A stretch of 64,000 nucleotides of DNA from Sapria himalayana (GCA_029783825.1 JAREIK010003356.1:1862824-1926823), one strand, 5' to 3'. Shown: positions 10,651-25,079, counted from the stretch's first letter. Numbers and translations are program-made. The notes: a model not told the origin generated them from the letters alone.

Positions 10651-12050
10651 AGCATATTAATGTGTAAAATGAAATTATGAATTATATATATGAACTTCTA
10701 TTTTATTCAAATAGTCGTTTTTTAATATTTATATTAAAATAACTATGATTATACTCATATAAATAAATGAAGTTGACATATTTGTAAATTATTTTGTTTT
10801 TATAATTATGTTAAAAAAGAAAATATAGTTCATAAATAGATAATATTGTTTTTGTTTTTCTATATAATTTTTTTATTAAAATATTAATGTCTATGATATA
10901 TTTTTACCTATTATTTATTATTATTAATAAATTTTTAGAAATGTTAATATTCAAATATATATAATATAGTGCATATAAATACATGCTTTTAATATTTAGT
11001 AAAAAATTAATTATTTCTTTAATTATGTTCAAACAAAACATATTACCATATAAATATATGAGTAAATTTTTCTAAACTAATAATTTTTTTTATTTTATTC
11101 AAAATATATAAATGACCATATTTATATATAAATTTATTTTTTAAAATAATTATTTTTAATTTTTTTTTAAATTGAATACTTGACAATGTTTTTTTTTGTA
11201 ATTAATAGATACATTTCAATCATTATTTATTTATAATATATATAACATATTGCATATTATGAGGTGCAAATTTTATTTTGTAAATAATTTTATTTTTAAA
11301 GTTTTATCTTTGTAAATTGAAACTACATCACATATATATTTTAAAAACTTTTTATAATATTTATTACACAGACATATTATTATTTGTTTTGAAATTTACA
11401 ACATGAATTTTAACAAATGAACATTTTATTCGAAATTAATTTTATTTAAATGATATTAAATGAAACAAAAATACAAACCTTAAACATATTAAAGCATAAT
11501 GATTATTACAAACATATAAAAATACAATAAAAATACATTTAAGTTAGAAAAAATTAAATTTAATTTTTTAAAATAAATGGGAAAATGATAAAGATTTACA
11601 CAATATCCAAAAAAACATGTATGAATTAGATGAATGATATGAATGGATATTATGTTTATGAAGCATGTAGTTATACATGATGTAGATGTAGTTATATATA
11701 ATGGACACCAATAAAAATGTAGGGTTACTTTTAACGACCTAACCTGATCCAGAATCTTATTTGCTTAGGATTTCCACCTCACATTGGTCTCACTATATCC
11801 ATTCTTAGGTTTGATTTGTTGAGATGATGGTAGAAAGCTATGTTCAGATGTTTGAGGATCTAGAAAATATCTAGTTCTTATTAAAATTATCATATCTAAT
11901 AATTTTAAATATATGAGCGTGTACTCTTGCTTTTTAGGCATGCTTTGCATGTGCTTCTAATTAAAGTGGAAAATAATAGTTTTGTTTTGAAATTTTTTCT
12001 TAAAAAACAATAATTAAAGGAAGGATTCTACTGGCAGAAGCTGATGATCA
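10651..12050. other. Very AT-rich stretch, nothing firm
   Basis: Long A and T runs occur throughout. A minus-strand frame at 11765-11950 reads FLDPQTSEHSFLPSSQQ near its middle and is somewhat less AT-rich than its surroundings. It could be a scrap of a retrotransposon, but it is too short to assign. Confidence 0.4.
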
Positions 12051-12059
12051 CTCCAATTT

Positions 12060-12360
12060 GGGCTCTTCATTTTTCGAAGCATTCATGTTCAATACGATGG
12101 CTCATGTTCGTGCTGAGGTGGATCATTTTCATTCTTCATCAATAAATTAACAAGGTCGAGACTTGAGGTGGGTCATTATTTTTTGTTTTTTTTATCGTAG
12201 GAAGATGTGATATAGAAATATGGCTATGATTCCTTTACTGGTGACCAAAGGAGCTGGGGGAATGAAAGAAAGGTCAATTTCATGAGTAGATTATACTTTA
12301 TGCAATGTCGTTATATGTATTGATGGAAAAGATGTAATAGAATTTTTATGTTTTGTTTTA
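12060..12360 (+). pseudogene. Transposase-gene tail in inverted orientation, E1 right
   Basis: On the plus strand, GGAGCTGGGGGAATGAAAGA followed by TAGATTATACTTTATGCAATG matches the reverse complement of the tail copies at 2400-2625, 23815-24030 and 62700-62800. Upstream a short frame reads AEADDHSNLGSSFFEAFMFN and then MAHVRAEVDHFHSSS. Being inverted relative to the left-end tails, it shows that the right end of E1 belongs to an element copy transcribed to the right. Confidence 0.55.
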
Positions 12361-12529
12361 ACAATATAATATATAGTATCAGAAAAATTTATTAACTACT
12401 TTTATTTTTTGTTAATTACAAATTATGGTTTATAGTTTATGTTTTTATTTAATTTAATATAAAAACTTAAAAATATGTAATCAATTTTTTTGTAAAAAAA
12501 TAAAATAGTTAAAATAATTTTAGAATGAA

Positions 12530-12807
12530 GATAGCTAAAAAATTTTTCCCTCGCTAATTTAGCTAGGGACTTTTTTGAAAATCTAAAATATGATCAAAAT
12601 TAGCAAGGGAAAAAATAATTTTAGCTATGGAATTTTACGTCGTTAAAAATTTTTTGATAGAGAATTTTTCGAACATTAATTTTTTATGATGAGCACATTA
12701 GTTTTGGAAAACTTCAGTCATTAATCCATTGTTATTCTATTTTAGCAATAGAAAAATCATATCTAGCTAGGAAATTTTTTTAAGTTATTTGAAATTTTTT
12801 TGTAATG
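12530..12807. repeat. E1 right terminus and subterminal repeats
   Basis: CCCTCGCTAATTTAGCTAGGG words and the terminal TTTTTTTGTAATG are present. Read on the minus strand, the outer 150 bp aligns with the left ends of E2 and E4 (shared ATAACAATGGATTAA). Array 1 starts at the next base. Confidence 0.7.
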
Positions 12808-12954
12808 ATATCTATTTGTCTATCTACCTAATAGTATATCTTTAAATCTATTTATCTAACTATTTTTCTATCTTTCTATCAGCCTATATATCTACATATC
12901 TATATATCTATATAAAAATCTATTTTTCTATTTGTCTAGCTAACTATATATCTT

Positions 12955-12986
<32 letters not shown>

Positions 12987-14596
12987 GTATCTATTTATCT
13001 ATCTGTCTGTCTGTCTATCTATCTATCTATTTGTCTATCTATCTATCTTTCTATCTATGTATGTATTTCTTTCTCTATTTGTCTAATTCTCTATCTATTT
13101 AACTATCGATCTATCTTCATGTCTATCTATATATCTATCTATCTATTTTTTTATTTGTCTATTTATCTATTTGTCTATTTGTCTGAATATCTAATTACCT
13201 ATTTTTATATCTTTGTAATTGTATTACTTTATATCTTTCTATCTATATATCTTTCTAACTATCTAATTTTGTTTCGGTCATCAGTCTTTTAGCTAATATA
13301 TATATCCTTTTATGTACATATCTATCTATTTATCTATTTATCTACCTATCTATCTGTCTACTTATTTCTCTATCTATTTGCATATTTGTCTATATGTCTA
13401 TCTGTCTATTTGTATATATATCTATTTTACTAACTATCTAATAATTTAGCTATCAATCAAACTATCACTCTATTAGTCTATCTATTTATCTATCATTATA
13501 TCTATCTTCCTATCTATCTATCTATATATCTATCTTTTTGGTTATTGATCGATCTATATATCTATCTATCTATATTACTATTCGTCTATATGTATATCTG
13601 CTTTTATATCCATCACCCTATCGACCTATTTTTTATCTAACTAACTTTATTTTTTCTATTTGTCTATCTATCTATCTTTCTATCTATCTCTTTCTCTTTC
13701 TATTATTCTATTTATCTTTCTATCTATCTATTTATCTATTTCTCTATCTATATGTCTATAATTATATTTGTCTATCTATCCATCAACATATCTATCTATT
13801 TGCCAATCGGTATAGCTAGCTATCTATCTATCTATCTAATATATTGATTTGTATAACTATCTAACACTCCAATTCTTTAACTATTAATCAAAATATTAGT
13901 ATATAAGTCATTATATTTTACTTTCTATGAATCTATCTATCTATCTATCTAACTATCTATCTAGCTATCTATCAATTTATCTATCAGACTATCTATCAAT
14001 CTGTGAATCTATATATCTACCTTTCTACCTATCTACTTATTGGCCTATTTAATTATCTCTTTATCTTTCTATATATCTATTTGTGTATCTATCTATCTAC
14101 CTTTTTATGTGTCTTTTTATCCGGCAATTTTTCTATCTATCTATCTATCTATTGAATAATCTCTATCTATCTATTACTCTAAGTCTATATCTAGTGATCT
14201 GTCTATTTGTCTATTTGGAATTCTATCTATCTGTCAATTTATATATCTATTTTTCTATCTATCTAAATTAATATCTTACTATCTATCTATTTATTTATTT
14301 ATTTATTTATCTATTCATCTATCAATCTATCTCTCTATCAGTATATTTGTTTATCTGTCTATCTTCCCATTTATCTATTTGTATATCTGTCTATATTATT
14401 AGCTATCTATCTATCTATCTGACTATCTTTCAATCTATCTATCAGACTATATGTTTATATACATATATATATATATATATATCAAACAATCTATATCTTT
14501 ATCTGCTTACCCTCCAATCTACTTCTTTGTCTATCTATATATATATTTATTTATTTTCCATTCTATAAATCTATTTATCTATCTATTTTTTAATAG

Positions 14597-14627
<31 letters not shown>

Positions 14628-17600
14628 ATCTAGCTGTCTATATGTTAATATCTCTAACTTTCTAATTATATATCTATTTGCCTATCTATCTATCTAACTA
14701 ACTATATATATGTCTATCTATATATCTATTAATAAATTTTTCTATTTGTCTATATGTTTATATGTCTATCTGTTTATCTATTTATCTATATATCTATATA
14801 TCTGTGTGTGTATCTATCTATCTATCTATCCATCTATTTCTCTACCTTTCTCTATATCTATTTGTGTATTTATCTATGTGTCTATCTGTCTATTTGTCTA
14901 TATATTTATTTTCCTAACTATCTGACTATTTAACTATCAATATAACTATTAGTCTATTAGTAAATCTATGTATCTATTTATCTATCCATATATCTATCTC
15001 CTATCAATCTATCCATCTATCCGTCTAACTAATTGTCTATCTATATATTTGCCTTTCTACTCATCTACCTATCTACATATTTGTTGATCAGTCTATCTTT
15101 CTTTTTTTCTATCGATCTATTAATCTATCTATATATTCATCTTTCTATCAGTCTATTTGTTAATCTATGTATCTATTTATCTATTTATCTATCTATCTAT
15201 CTATATGTTTATCATTATATTTGTCTATGTGTGTATCAATCAATCTATCTATTTTTATATCTCTATGGCTATCTATCTATCTTTTTTTCTATTTTTCAAT
15301 ATATCTATTTGTCTAACTCTATATCTTCTCTAACTCTATAACTATCAATCAAACTATTAGTCTATCTATCTATATGTTTATAATTAGCTATATCTATCCT
15401 TAATCTATCTATCTTTGTATCTATTAGTTTATTAGGATATTTGTCTATCTATTTATCAATCAATCTTTCTATCTATCTATCTTTCTATTTAGTTATCTAT
15501 ATATATGTCAATTTATCTAACTAACTATCTATTTATCTATCTATCTACCTATGTCTCTATTTGTCAATTTGGATTTCTATCTATCTGCCAATTTATATAT
15601 ATACCTATCAATCAATCTATCTATCTATTTATCTATCCTACTATCTATCAATCTGTCTATCTGTCTATCTATTTATTTATCTAACTATCTATTTATCAAT
15701 CAATCAATCAATCTGTCTATTTGTCTATCTTCCCATCTATCAATCAGATGATTTATCTATTTAACTATCTATCTATCTATCTAGAAGCTTATCTTTATAT
15801 CTATGTATCTATCTAACTATATGTATATATATATATGTTAAACTATCTATATTTTTATCTACTTAGCCTCATATTTGCTTTTTTGACTATCTATCTATAT
15901 GTTTTACTGTCAATCTATAAATCAATTTATCTGTCTATTTGTTTAATAGTCTATATATATATCTATCTATCTAGCTATCTATATGTTAATATGTCTAACT
16001 ATTTAATAATATATCTATTTTTCTATTTATCTATTTATCTATTTATCTATCAATCTATCGATCAATCTATCAGTCTATCAATCTATCTATTATTCTATCT
16101 ATATGTCAATCTTTCTATCTATCTATCTGCTATCTATCTATATGTCTATTTTTGTAACTATTTATTTGTATATCTACATATCGACCAATTTATATATCAA
16201 TTTGTCTATTTGTTTATATTTTTATCTATCTATGTATCTGTTTATCTTTCTATTTCTTTATCTATGTGTATATATAGATATATATTTTATATATATCTAT
16301 CTATCTGTCTGAGTTTCTATTTGTCTATATGTCTATTTATCTATGTGTCTATCTATATAATAGTCTATCTATCTATCTATCTATCTACCTATTTAAGTTT
16401 CTATCTATCTATCTATCTATCTCTATATCAATCTATCTATCTCTATATCGATCTATCTATCTATTTATCTATCTCTATATTTATTTATCCATCTATCGAT
16501 CTATATGTATATTTGTGTATCTACGTATCTATCTATCTATATATCTATGTATCTATCTATTTATCTATCTTTATATCTATATGATTATCTATTTATCTAT
16601 CTAATTTTTTAAATTCTCTATCTTTCCAATCTGTCAATTTATATTTATATATATATATATGACACTTTCTCTATTAGTTTTTCTGTCTATCTCTCTATCT
16701 CACTATCTTTCTATTTGTCTATTTGTATATCTAACTATCTTTTGATATGTCTATCTATCTATTTATTTATATATTTATCTGTTTATCAGTCTTTCTATTT
16801 ATTTATGTATTTGTCTATATGTATAACTATATATATGAGTATCTATTAATTTGTCTTTCTATCTATATGTGTATCAATCTATCTGTCTTTCTTTCTTTCT
16901 CTATATATATCTGTCTATCTTTGTGTCTATCTATCAATCTTTCTATTTATAAAATGTCCATTTTTTTATCTATCTATCTATATATCTATCTAGATATCTA
17001 TTTATTTGTCTATTTGTGCACCTCTTTAAATAACTATTTGTCTATCCCTCTAGCTATCTATCTTTTTATATGTTTAACTATTTATCTATCTATCGATATA
17101 TCACTCTTTATGTATATTTGTTTATCGATCTATCTACCTTTTGGTTTATCTATCAATCTGTATATCTATCTATCTATTTATTTATCTGGCTATATGAAAA
17201 TATGTGTATCTATAAATCTCTCTATATATTTATATTTTTGTTTATCTATTAATCTGACTATTTTTTATCTATCTATCTATCTGTATATATGGCTATTTAT
17301 TTATCGGTCTATCTGTCTTTCTTGGTATCTATATATCTGTTTATGTCTTTGTGACAATGTGTCTAGGTGTGTATGTATCTATGTCTCTATGTGTCTAAAT
17401 GTATATGTGTCTATGAGTCTATGTGTCTATGGTTATATGTGTATATGTGTATATGTGTCTATTTCTCTCTGGGTCTAAGTGTCTATCTATCTATGTATAT
17501 ATCTACCTATGTATATATATGCATATATATATATATATATATCTGTCTATCAAACTTTCTACATATATATTTTAATATCTATATATCTATCTGCCTATTT

Positions 17601-17739
17601 ATTTATTTATTTATATGTGGGTCTATATATTTGTATATGTTTCTATTTATCTTTCTATCTACTTGCCTACCTGAATATCTATTTATTTTTCATTTTATCT
17701 ATTTTTCAACATGTCTATCTAATTATCATTATATTTATC

Positions 17740-17845
17740 TATCAGTTTGTCTATCTATCTATCTATCAATTTGTATATCTATCTATCTATCTATCAGTTT
17801 GTCTATCTATCTATCTATCAATTTGTATATCTATCTATCTATTTA
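17740..17845. repeat. Short tandem duplication inside array 1
   Basis: The order CAGTTTGTCTATC, then CAATTTGTATATC, occurs twice in succession with nearly identical spacing. It shows that blocks longer than the tetranucleotide have been copied locally. Confidence 0.65.
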
Positions 17846-19073
17846 TCTGTCTATCTTTTTATCTATCTATCAATCTATCTATATATCTATCTATCTATAT
17901 ATTTGTCTGTATGCATATCTATCTATTTGTATATCTATCTTTCAATCTATTTGTTTATCTATTTGTCTATCTATATGTATAACTATATGTCAATCTATTT
18001 GTCTATCTACCTATTTATCTATCTATCTATCTATTTTTATATATTTCTGTCTATCTGTTTTTCTATATATCTATCTTCTATCTTTCTATCTATATATTTA
18101 TCTGTCAATCCATTTGTTTAGCTATCTATCTATCTATCAGTTAATCTATTTATCTATCTATCTTACTTTCTATCTATGTATCTATCTATCAAATTGTATA
18201 TCTCTTTGTTTTTCTATTTGCTTATCTATCTGTCTATTTGTATGTCTATATGTGTATCTATCTATCTTTCTATCTATCTGTCTATCTTTCAGTCTATCTA
18301 TCTACATATCCATGGGTCTGTATATCAATCTATCTGCCTGTTGATCTTTCTATCTATCTGTCTATCTATTTGTCTGTCTATCTGACTTTCTATCTATATG
18401 TCTATTTGTCTATCTATTATCTATCATTATATCTATCTATATATCTATATATCTCTTTTTCTTTTAGTCTATCTTTCAGTTTATCCATCTATCTATCTAA
18501 CTATATGTTTATCTACCTATATATATGTATATCTATCTATCTATTTCTCTATTTCTCTATCTGGCTATCTATCTATCTATCTATTTTTCGTTCTTTCTAT
18601 TTGCCTATCTACAAATATGTCTTTTTGTTTGTCTTTTTATCTATCTTTCTATCTCTCTATTTCTGTATCTATTTGTCTATATATATATATAATCTATCTA
18701 TCTATATATTTGTTAGTCTATTTATCTTTTATCTTTCTATTCTATCTATCTGCCTATATATATGTCTATCTTTCCGTTTATCTATATATCTATCTATATA
18801 TTTATCTTTCTATCTATCTATATTTCATTCATTCTTTCTGTTTATATATTTTTTTATTCCTCTATGTAGATTCCATCCATCTATCTATTTATTTATCTAT
18901 CTATCAATCTGTTTATCTCTGTCTAAATCTATCTATCTATATATGAATATATATATATATTATACTATCTATCTATCTATTTGTCTGTCTATCTAATAAT
19001 CAGTCTATTTATTTATGTATCTATCTGTCTAACTATCTATTTATCTTTTTGTTTATCTATTTGTCTAATCTAA

Positions 19074-19075
<2 letters not shown>

Positions 19076-19113
<38 letters not shown>
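19076..19113. repeat. (AT)n run inside array 1
   Basis: An uninterrupted AT dinucleotide run of 38 bp lies between TCTA stretches. Such runs probably begin as TCTA-to-TATA changes and then expand. Confidence 0.85.
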
Positions 19114-19116
<3 letters not shown>

Positions 19117-22100
19117 CATATCTATGTATCTATCTATCTATTTGTCAATCAATTTGTCTATCTGTCTATCTATCTTTCTATTTATTTGTTTATCTATATG
19201 TATAACTATCTTTTTATCGACCAATCTATAAATCTATCCGTCTATCATTTTATTTAACAATCTTTCTCTCTAACTAACTTTCTATGAATCAATCTATCTA
19301 TCTATTTATCTATCTGTCAATCAATCTATCTATCTATATGATTTTTCTATTTATATGTCTATCTTTTTTTCTGTCAATCTATCTATCTATCTAATTATCT
19401 ATCTATTTTTATATCTATCTATCTATTCATCTTTTTGTCAATCTTTCTAACTATCTATCTGTATATCTATTTGACTATCTGTCTGTTTATCTATCAGACT
19501 ATCTATGTGTCTATCTGCCTATTTATCTATCTATTTATCTAACTATCTATCATTCTTTCTCTTTGTCTGTTTATCTATTTGTCTAATTGTATGTCTATTT
19601 GTCTATTTATATGTCATACTATCTATCTATATTTTTTTCTATTTATCTATCAATCTTTATATCTATCTATCTATCAATCTTACTATATATCAATCAATAT
19701 ATCTATCAATCTAATAATCTGTCTATCTTTCTATATATCTATATACAATTCTATCAATATGTATATCTGTCTTTCTATCTATTTATCTTTTATTTTGTAT
19801 ATCAAACTTTCTATCAATCTATATATAAATCTGTCTATAAATCTATCTATTAATCTTTATATTAATGTAATAATCAATCATTCTAGCTATATGTCTATTT
19901 AAATAACTTTCTATCAATATAGCAATCAATCTATCAATCTATCTATCTATATTTTTATATTTCTATCTCTCTCTCTATCTGACTATCCATCTATATATCT
20001 TTTTATTTGTCTATGTATCAATCGATCTATCTATCTATCTATCTATCTATTTATTTATCCTTATGTCTAACTATCTCTCTAAATAACTATCTTTCTATCT
20101 ATATATATATATGTTTATCTATTTGTCTATCAATCTATTGATCTATCTATATATCTATCTATCTATCAATTGATCTGACTATCTATCTGTATATCAATTT
20201 ATTTATTTATCTGTATGTCTATCTATCTATCTGTCTATCTATCTATCTATATATCTATCTGTTTTTTTTATCTATTTGTCTATCTATCTATTAAATATAT
20301 ATTAATATATCTATTTACCTTTCTATCTATTTATCTATCAATCTATATGTATATCTACCTTTTTATCTATCATTCAATATTTCTTTCTTTCTTTATTTCT
20401 ATGTATCTATCTATCTATCTACTTTTTTCCTATCTATCTATCTATCTAAATATATGTCTATCTATCTGTCTTACTATTAGTCTATATATATATATGTCTA
20501 TCTTTATGTGTGTGTGTGTGTGTGTATCTATCTATCTATCTATCTGTCTATCTTTCTTTCTGCCTATCTATCTTTCTATATGTCTATCTATCTGTAAATT
20601 TATCTGTCTATCTGTCTGTCTGTCAATCTATATATCTGACACTATCAGTTTATCTATCTATCTATCTATCTATTTGTAATCTATATGTCAATCTATCCAT
20701 TTATCTAAATATCTATCTTTCTATATATCCATATATCTATCTTGTTATCTATCTATCTCTCTATCTATCTATCTAATAATCTATCTATCTATTTTTCTTT
20801 CAATAAGTCTATCAATATGTCTAAAAATCTGTCTATGAATCTCTCAATTTGTGTATCAATCCGTGTATCTATTTTTCTATCTGTCTATCTATCTGTATGC
20901 CTATGTATCTATCTGTCTATCTATCTGTATGTCTATGTATCTATCTATCTGTCTGTATGTCTATTTGTCTGTTGATCTATCAGTCTATCTCTTTATCTAC
21001 TATGTATCTATGTGTGTGTATATCCTTCTATCAATTGGCATATCTCTCTATATGTCTATCTATTTGTGTATCTATAAATCTATTTATCTTTTTATCTCTC
21101 TTTATCTATCTATCTGATTATTAGTCTATCTATTTTCTATTTGCCTATCTTTTTTCTATCTTTTAAGCTATCTATCTTTCTAATAATTTGTCTATATATC
21201 TGTCAATCTGTCCATCTATATATCTATCTGTCTATCAGTCTATCTATATATCTATCTATCTATCTTTTTATCTATCTATATATTTATATGTCTGTCTATC
21301 TATATATCAATTTATCTAACTAATGTCTAATAATTTATATATCCATCAATCAATCTATCTATAAGTCTATTTTTTGTCTATCTATCTCTTTATCTATATA
21401 TATACCTATCAATCTGTCTATATATTTGTCTTTTAATTTGTATATCAATCTATCTATCAATCTATCAATCTATCAATCAATTTGTCCATCAATATGCTTA
21501 TTAATCTATATATTAATCTGTCTATCAATCTTTCTATCAATCAAATTATCTATCTATCTATATATGTTTTTTTCTATTTATCTATCAATCTATTTCTCTA
21601 TCTATGTATATGTATGTTTATCTATCTTTCTATCTATATGTCTATCTATCTAGCTATATATCTATCTATTTGTATGTCTATTGGTCTATCTGTCTATCTT
21701 TTTGTCTATCTGTCTATCTATTTATTATCTATCTATTCGCCTTTTTTTTATATCTAGTTCTCAATCAAATTATCAAACTATATATCTATCAATCAATCAT
21801 TCAATCATTCAATCTATATGTCTATCTATATGTATAATAACCTAACTAATTATCTATCTGTGTGTCTAACTATATGTCTATTTGTGTGTCAATTTGTCTA
21901 TTTATCTATCTGTCTATCTATATATATTTCTTTATACCTATTTGTCTATCTACCGCTCTCTCTGTCTGTCAATATATCTATCTATTTATCTTTCTATCTA
22001 TCTCTCAATCTAAGTATATAACTATCTGTCTATCTATTTGTTTATGAATTTCTATAACTTTCAATCTATCTATTTATTTTTCTTATCTATCTGTCTATAT

Positions 22101-23245
22101 ATCTATCTATATTTCTATCAATCTATCTATCAATCTATATATCTATCTCCATATCTCTCTATCTATCTATCTATTTGTCTAATAATCTTTATATGTATCA
22201 TTCTATCTATCTGTCTAACTATCTATCTATCTATATTTCTATTTATCTGTATATCTTTTTATATCACTATCTTTTTATCTATATATTTGTCTATCAATCT
22301 AACTATCTATTTGTCTATCAATCTGTCAATCAATTTGTCTATCAATATGCATATCATTATGTCTATCAATCGATATATCAATCATATTATGAATATTTGT
22401 ATATATTTGTCTATCTATCGATCTAACTTTCTATAAATCTATCTTTCCTATCTATCTATATGTTTATCTATATATCTATCTATCTGCCTATCTATTAGTC
22501 TATCTATCTTGCTATTTTCATGTCTATCAGTCAGTCTATCTATCTATTTATGTATCTATCTAGCTATTTACATTTGCATTTCTATCAATCTTTGAAATTT
22601 GCATGTCTATCTGTCTATATGTCTATCTATTTTTCCATCAATTTAACTATCTATGTGTAGGTTTTTTTGTTTATCTATCTTTCTATCAATCAATTTATCA
22701 ATCTGTATATATATCTCTGTAACTATCAATCAATCAATCTGTCTATCTAATAATCTACCTATTTTTCTATCTTTCTATATATTTATATATCTATCTATCT
22801 ATCGGTCTGTCTATCTATCTATTTAACCATCTATCTATTTGTCTGTATATTTGTTAATCAATATGTTTGTTATTTATTTGTCTATCTATGTATCTATTTA
22901 TCTATTTATCGATCTGTCTATTTGTCTATCTATCTATTTGTCTATCTGATTAGTTATTTGTTTATCTATCTATCTATCCAATTGTCTATCTATTTATTTA
23001 TCTATCATTCTATCTGTCATTATGTCTATCTGTCTATCTATCTATCAATCAATCAATCAATCAATCTGCCTATCTACCTATCATATATATGTCTTTCTTT
23101 ATGAATATCAATCTGATTATCTATCTATCTATTTGTCTATCTTTATGTCTATGTATATATCTATTTAATACTCTATCTATCAATCTATCTATCTATATAT
23201 CTATCTGATCTGTCTATCTATCTATCTATCTATCTATCTATCATT

Positions 23246-23640
23246 CACTACAAAAAAATCTCATATAGCTAGGGAATTCCCTAGCTATATGGGAGATTTC
23301 CGTTGCTAAATGGTAAATAGCGACGGAATATCAATGGATTGTGTCCCTTTCTAAAGTGCTTCTTGCTAAATTTAAGCTACGGAATTTTCCCTCGCTAAAA
23401 AAGAAAAATTCCATTGCTAAAATAACAAGATAAACGAAATATTCCGTCGCTAAACAAAAATAGTGATGGCTGAATCCATAGCTAAAGTACCTAGCATTAG
23501 AAAATTAGTGATGGAATATTTGTCGCTAATTTTAATATTTCCCTAGCTAAATTAGCTAGGGAAATTTCCTTCTCTAAATTAGCGAGGGATTTTTCCCTCA
23601 CTAAATTATCTAGGGAATTTTCCCTAGCTATTTTAATTTC
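23246..23640. repeat. E2 left terminus and subterminal repeats
   Basis: The terminus is followed by an inverted repeat TAGCTAGGGAATTCCCTAGCTA and many TAGCTAGGGAAATTTCC, GCGACGGAAT and TCGCTAA words in both orientations. These are presumed binding sites of the TNP1/TNPA-type protein. Confidence 0.8.
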
Positions 23641-23814
23641 AAAAATATGTACATAATTTAAAAAATTTAAAAGTTTTTTAAATAAATAATTTATTATTTT
23701 TAAATAATATTGAATAAAAATTGAAACTATAAATAATTTAGAATAAACAAAAGATAAAATCATTTAATATCTTATTCAAATTCAATATTTTACATAATTG
23801 AAACAAAAAATTAA

Positions 23815-24030
23815 CTTTTATTATTATTCATCAATGTATCTACCAATAGTGCATAAAGTATAATATAGTCATTCATTGACATTGCTTTCTCTCCCTCAGC
23901 TCCTCCAATCATCATTTTTCTACTATGACAAAGCTGTACGAGTGACGACACGTAATGTCTAATGAAAAATCTCATCACTTACAGAAGCTTTGTATGAGGA
24001 ACAATGCGGCACCATATCTATAAGAAAATT
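23815..24030 (-). pseudogene. Conserved transposase-gene tail, copy E2-a
   Basis: Direct relative of 25080-25300, 2400-2625 and 62700-62800. It is the first part of the outer copy of the E2 module. No open frame. Confidence 0.5.
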
Positions 24031-24064
24031 AAACCACTTAGTCAAAAAAAAGTTATGTTTTGAT

Positions 24065-24265
24065 ATATATATATATAATCCTTTAGTATATATGTAAATA
24101 TATACTAGCAATTCACTCGTACATATATTACTATAGTATATGTACAAAAAAACAATAGTATTACCTGTACATATGAACTGAGTACAAATATACACAGTAT
24201 ATCCGTACATAAAATACTATAGTATGAAATGTACGTATATACTGACTTTATTCATACGTATATAT
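24065..24265. repeat. AT-rich palindromic minisatellite, E2 first copy
   Basis: TATATGTAAATATATACT-type units run directly into the triplet tract at 24276. Confidence 0.65.
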
Positions 24266-24275
24266 CTTAATAGGT

Positions 24276-24790
24276 GTTTTTGCTGCAGCTCCTACTACCG
24301 CACCTACCACTACTGCCATTGACGCTGTCATTGCAAATACCACTACTGTCGCAGCTACCACCGTCGCCACTAATGACAAAGCTATAGCCACTGGCCACTG
24401 TGGCGGCTGTCGCCGCTGCCCCACTGTCGGAGCTGCCATTGCATGCCGCTGCCGCCGCTGCTGCAACCACCGCCACTACTACTGCTGCTTCCTATGCTGT
24501 CGCTACTTCCTATGTAGCTGCTGCTACCACCACTGCTAATGCTGCTTCCAGTGCAGACGATGCCTCTGCCTTCTATGCCACTGCTTCCTTCGCTGCCTCT
24601 GCAGTAGCAGTTGCTGCTACTACCATTGATGCCTCCGCCACTGCCTCCGCTACCATGACTGCCGCCACGGCTGCTGCCACCCCTGCCGACAATGCTGTAG
24701 ACACTGCTACTGCCGCTGCCGCTGTAACTGCTACTTTCACTACCACTGCTACCGCCACCGCTGTCACTGTTGCCACAGCTACCTCTAATG
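24276..24790. repeat. RCY triplet tract, E2 first copy
   Basis: About 515 bp of GCT/GCC/ACT/ACC triplets. The Ala/Thr-rich plus frame (24400-24879) and the Ala/Val minus frames are consequences of the triplet period. The tract ends at TAATGATAATAGGC, followed by a 90-bp segment (to about 24880) that recurs at 25942-26035. Confidence 0.8.
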
Positions 24791-25079
24791 ATAATAGGCT
24801 TTTACATACCTATAATAGGCTAAAACTCTACCCAAAAATTTTGGACATACACAAACATATTCACAGATATATAAAATAGTTATTATAGACATGAACAAAC
24901 AAAAATTACAGTTGAATGTAATACTGTTTTAAAAAAAATTAATTAAAGAATTTAATATTTTAAAAATAAATTTACTAAAAATAGAAACTATAAAAGAAAA
25001 TTTTATTTTAAAAAAATTTCATTAAATAACTTATTCTAATACAATATTTAAAATAACAAAAACTAAAAAATTAATAATA

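Larger units (their letters stand above)
76..12807. mobile_element. E1: compound CACTA (En/Spm)-like block
   Basis: The left end reads CACCACAAGAAAAAT, a one-base variant of the plant CACTA terminus CACTACAAGAAA. The right end reads TTTTTTTGTAATG, a variant of the inverted terminus TTTGTAGTG. Both ends carry subterminal repeats built on TAGCTAGGGAAATTTCC and TCGCTAA words (76-540 and about 12530-12800). The right end plus its adjoining tail (about 12235-12807) is an inverted relative of the left ends of E2 and E4, so both ends of this block are of the same, downstream type. It may therefore be two elements in opposite orientation, or a rearranged compound, rather than one simple transposon. 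The 3-bp flanks (GAT left, ATA right) do not match. The interior holds minisatellites, a triplet tract, tandem AT-rich units, an ARF retrocopy and a gypsy remnant. I see no intact transposase. Confidence 0.65.
12808..23245 (+). repeat. Array 1: degenerate (TCTA)n, 10.4 kb
   Basis: An almost uninterrupted run of the tetranucleotide TCTA on the plus strand. Single-base variants are TCTG, TTTG, TATG, TTTA, TATA and TCAA. Purer stretches occur, for example near 12957-12986 and at the right edge 23212-23243. It includes a 34-bp-scale (AT)n run and small internal duplications. The repeat reads Ser-Ile-Tyr-Leu in all three plus-strand frames, which explains dozens of apparent open frames of up to 325 codons (17367-18344). 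No element or gene interrupts it. It touches E1 at 12807/12808 and E2 at 23245/23246. Confidence 0.95.

Noticed and set aside
12808..23245. Dozens of open frames of 60-325 codons rich in Ser, Ile, Tyr and Leu, resembling multi-pass membrane proteins
   Set aside because: They come from the TCTA repeat, which has no stop codon in any frame on that strand. Start sites are arbitrary ATGs from TATG variants, frames overlap one another, and no domain is present. The same applies to arrays 2 and 3.
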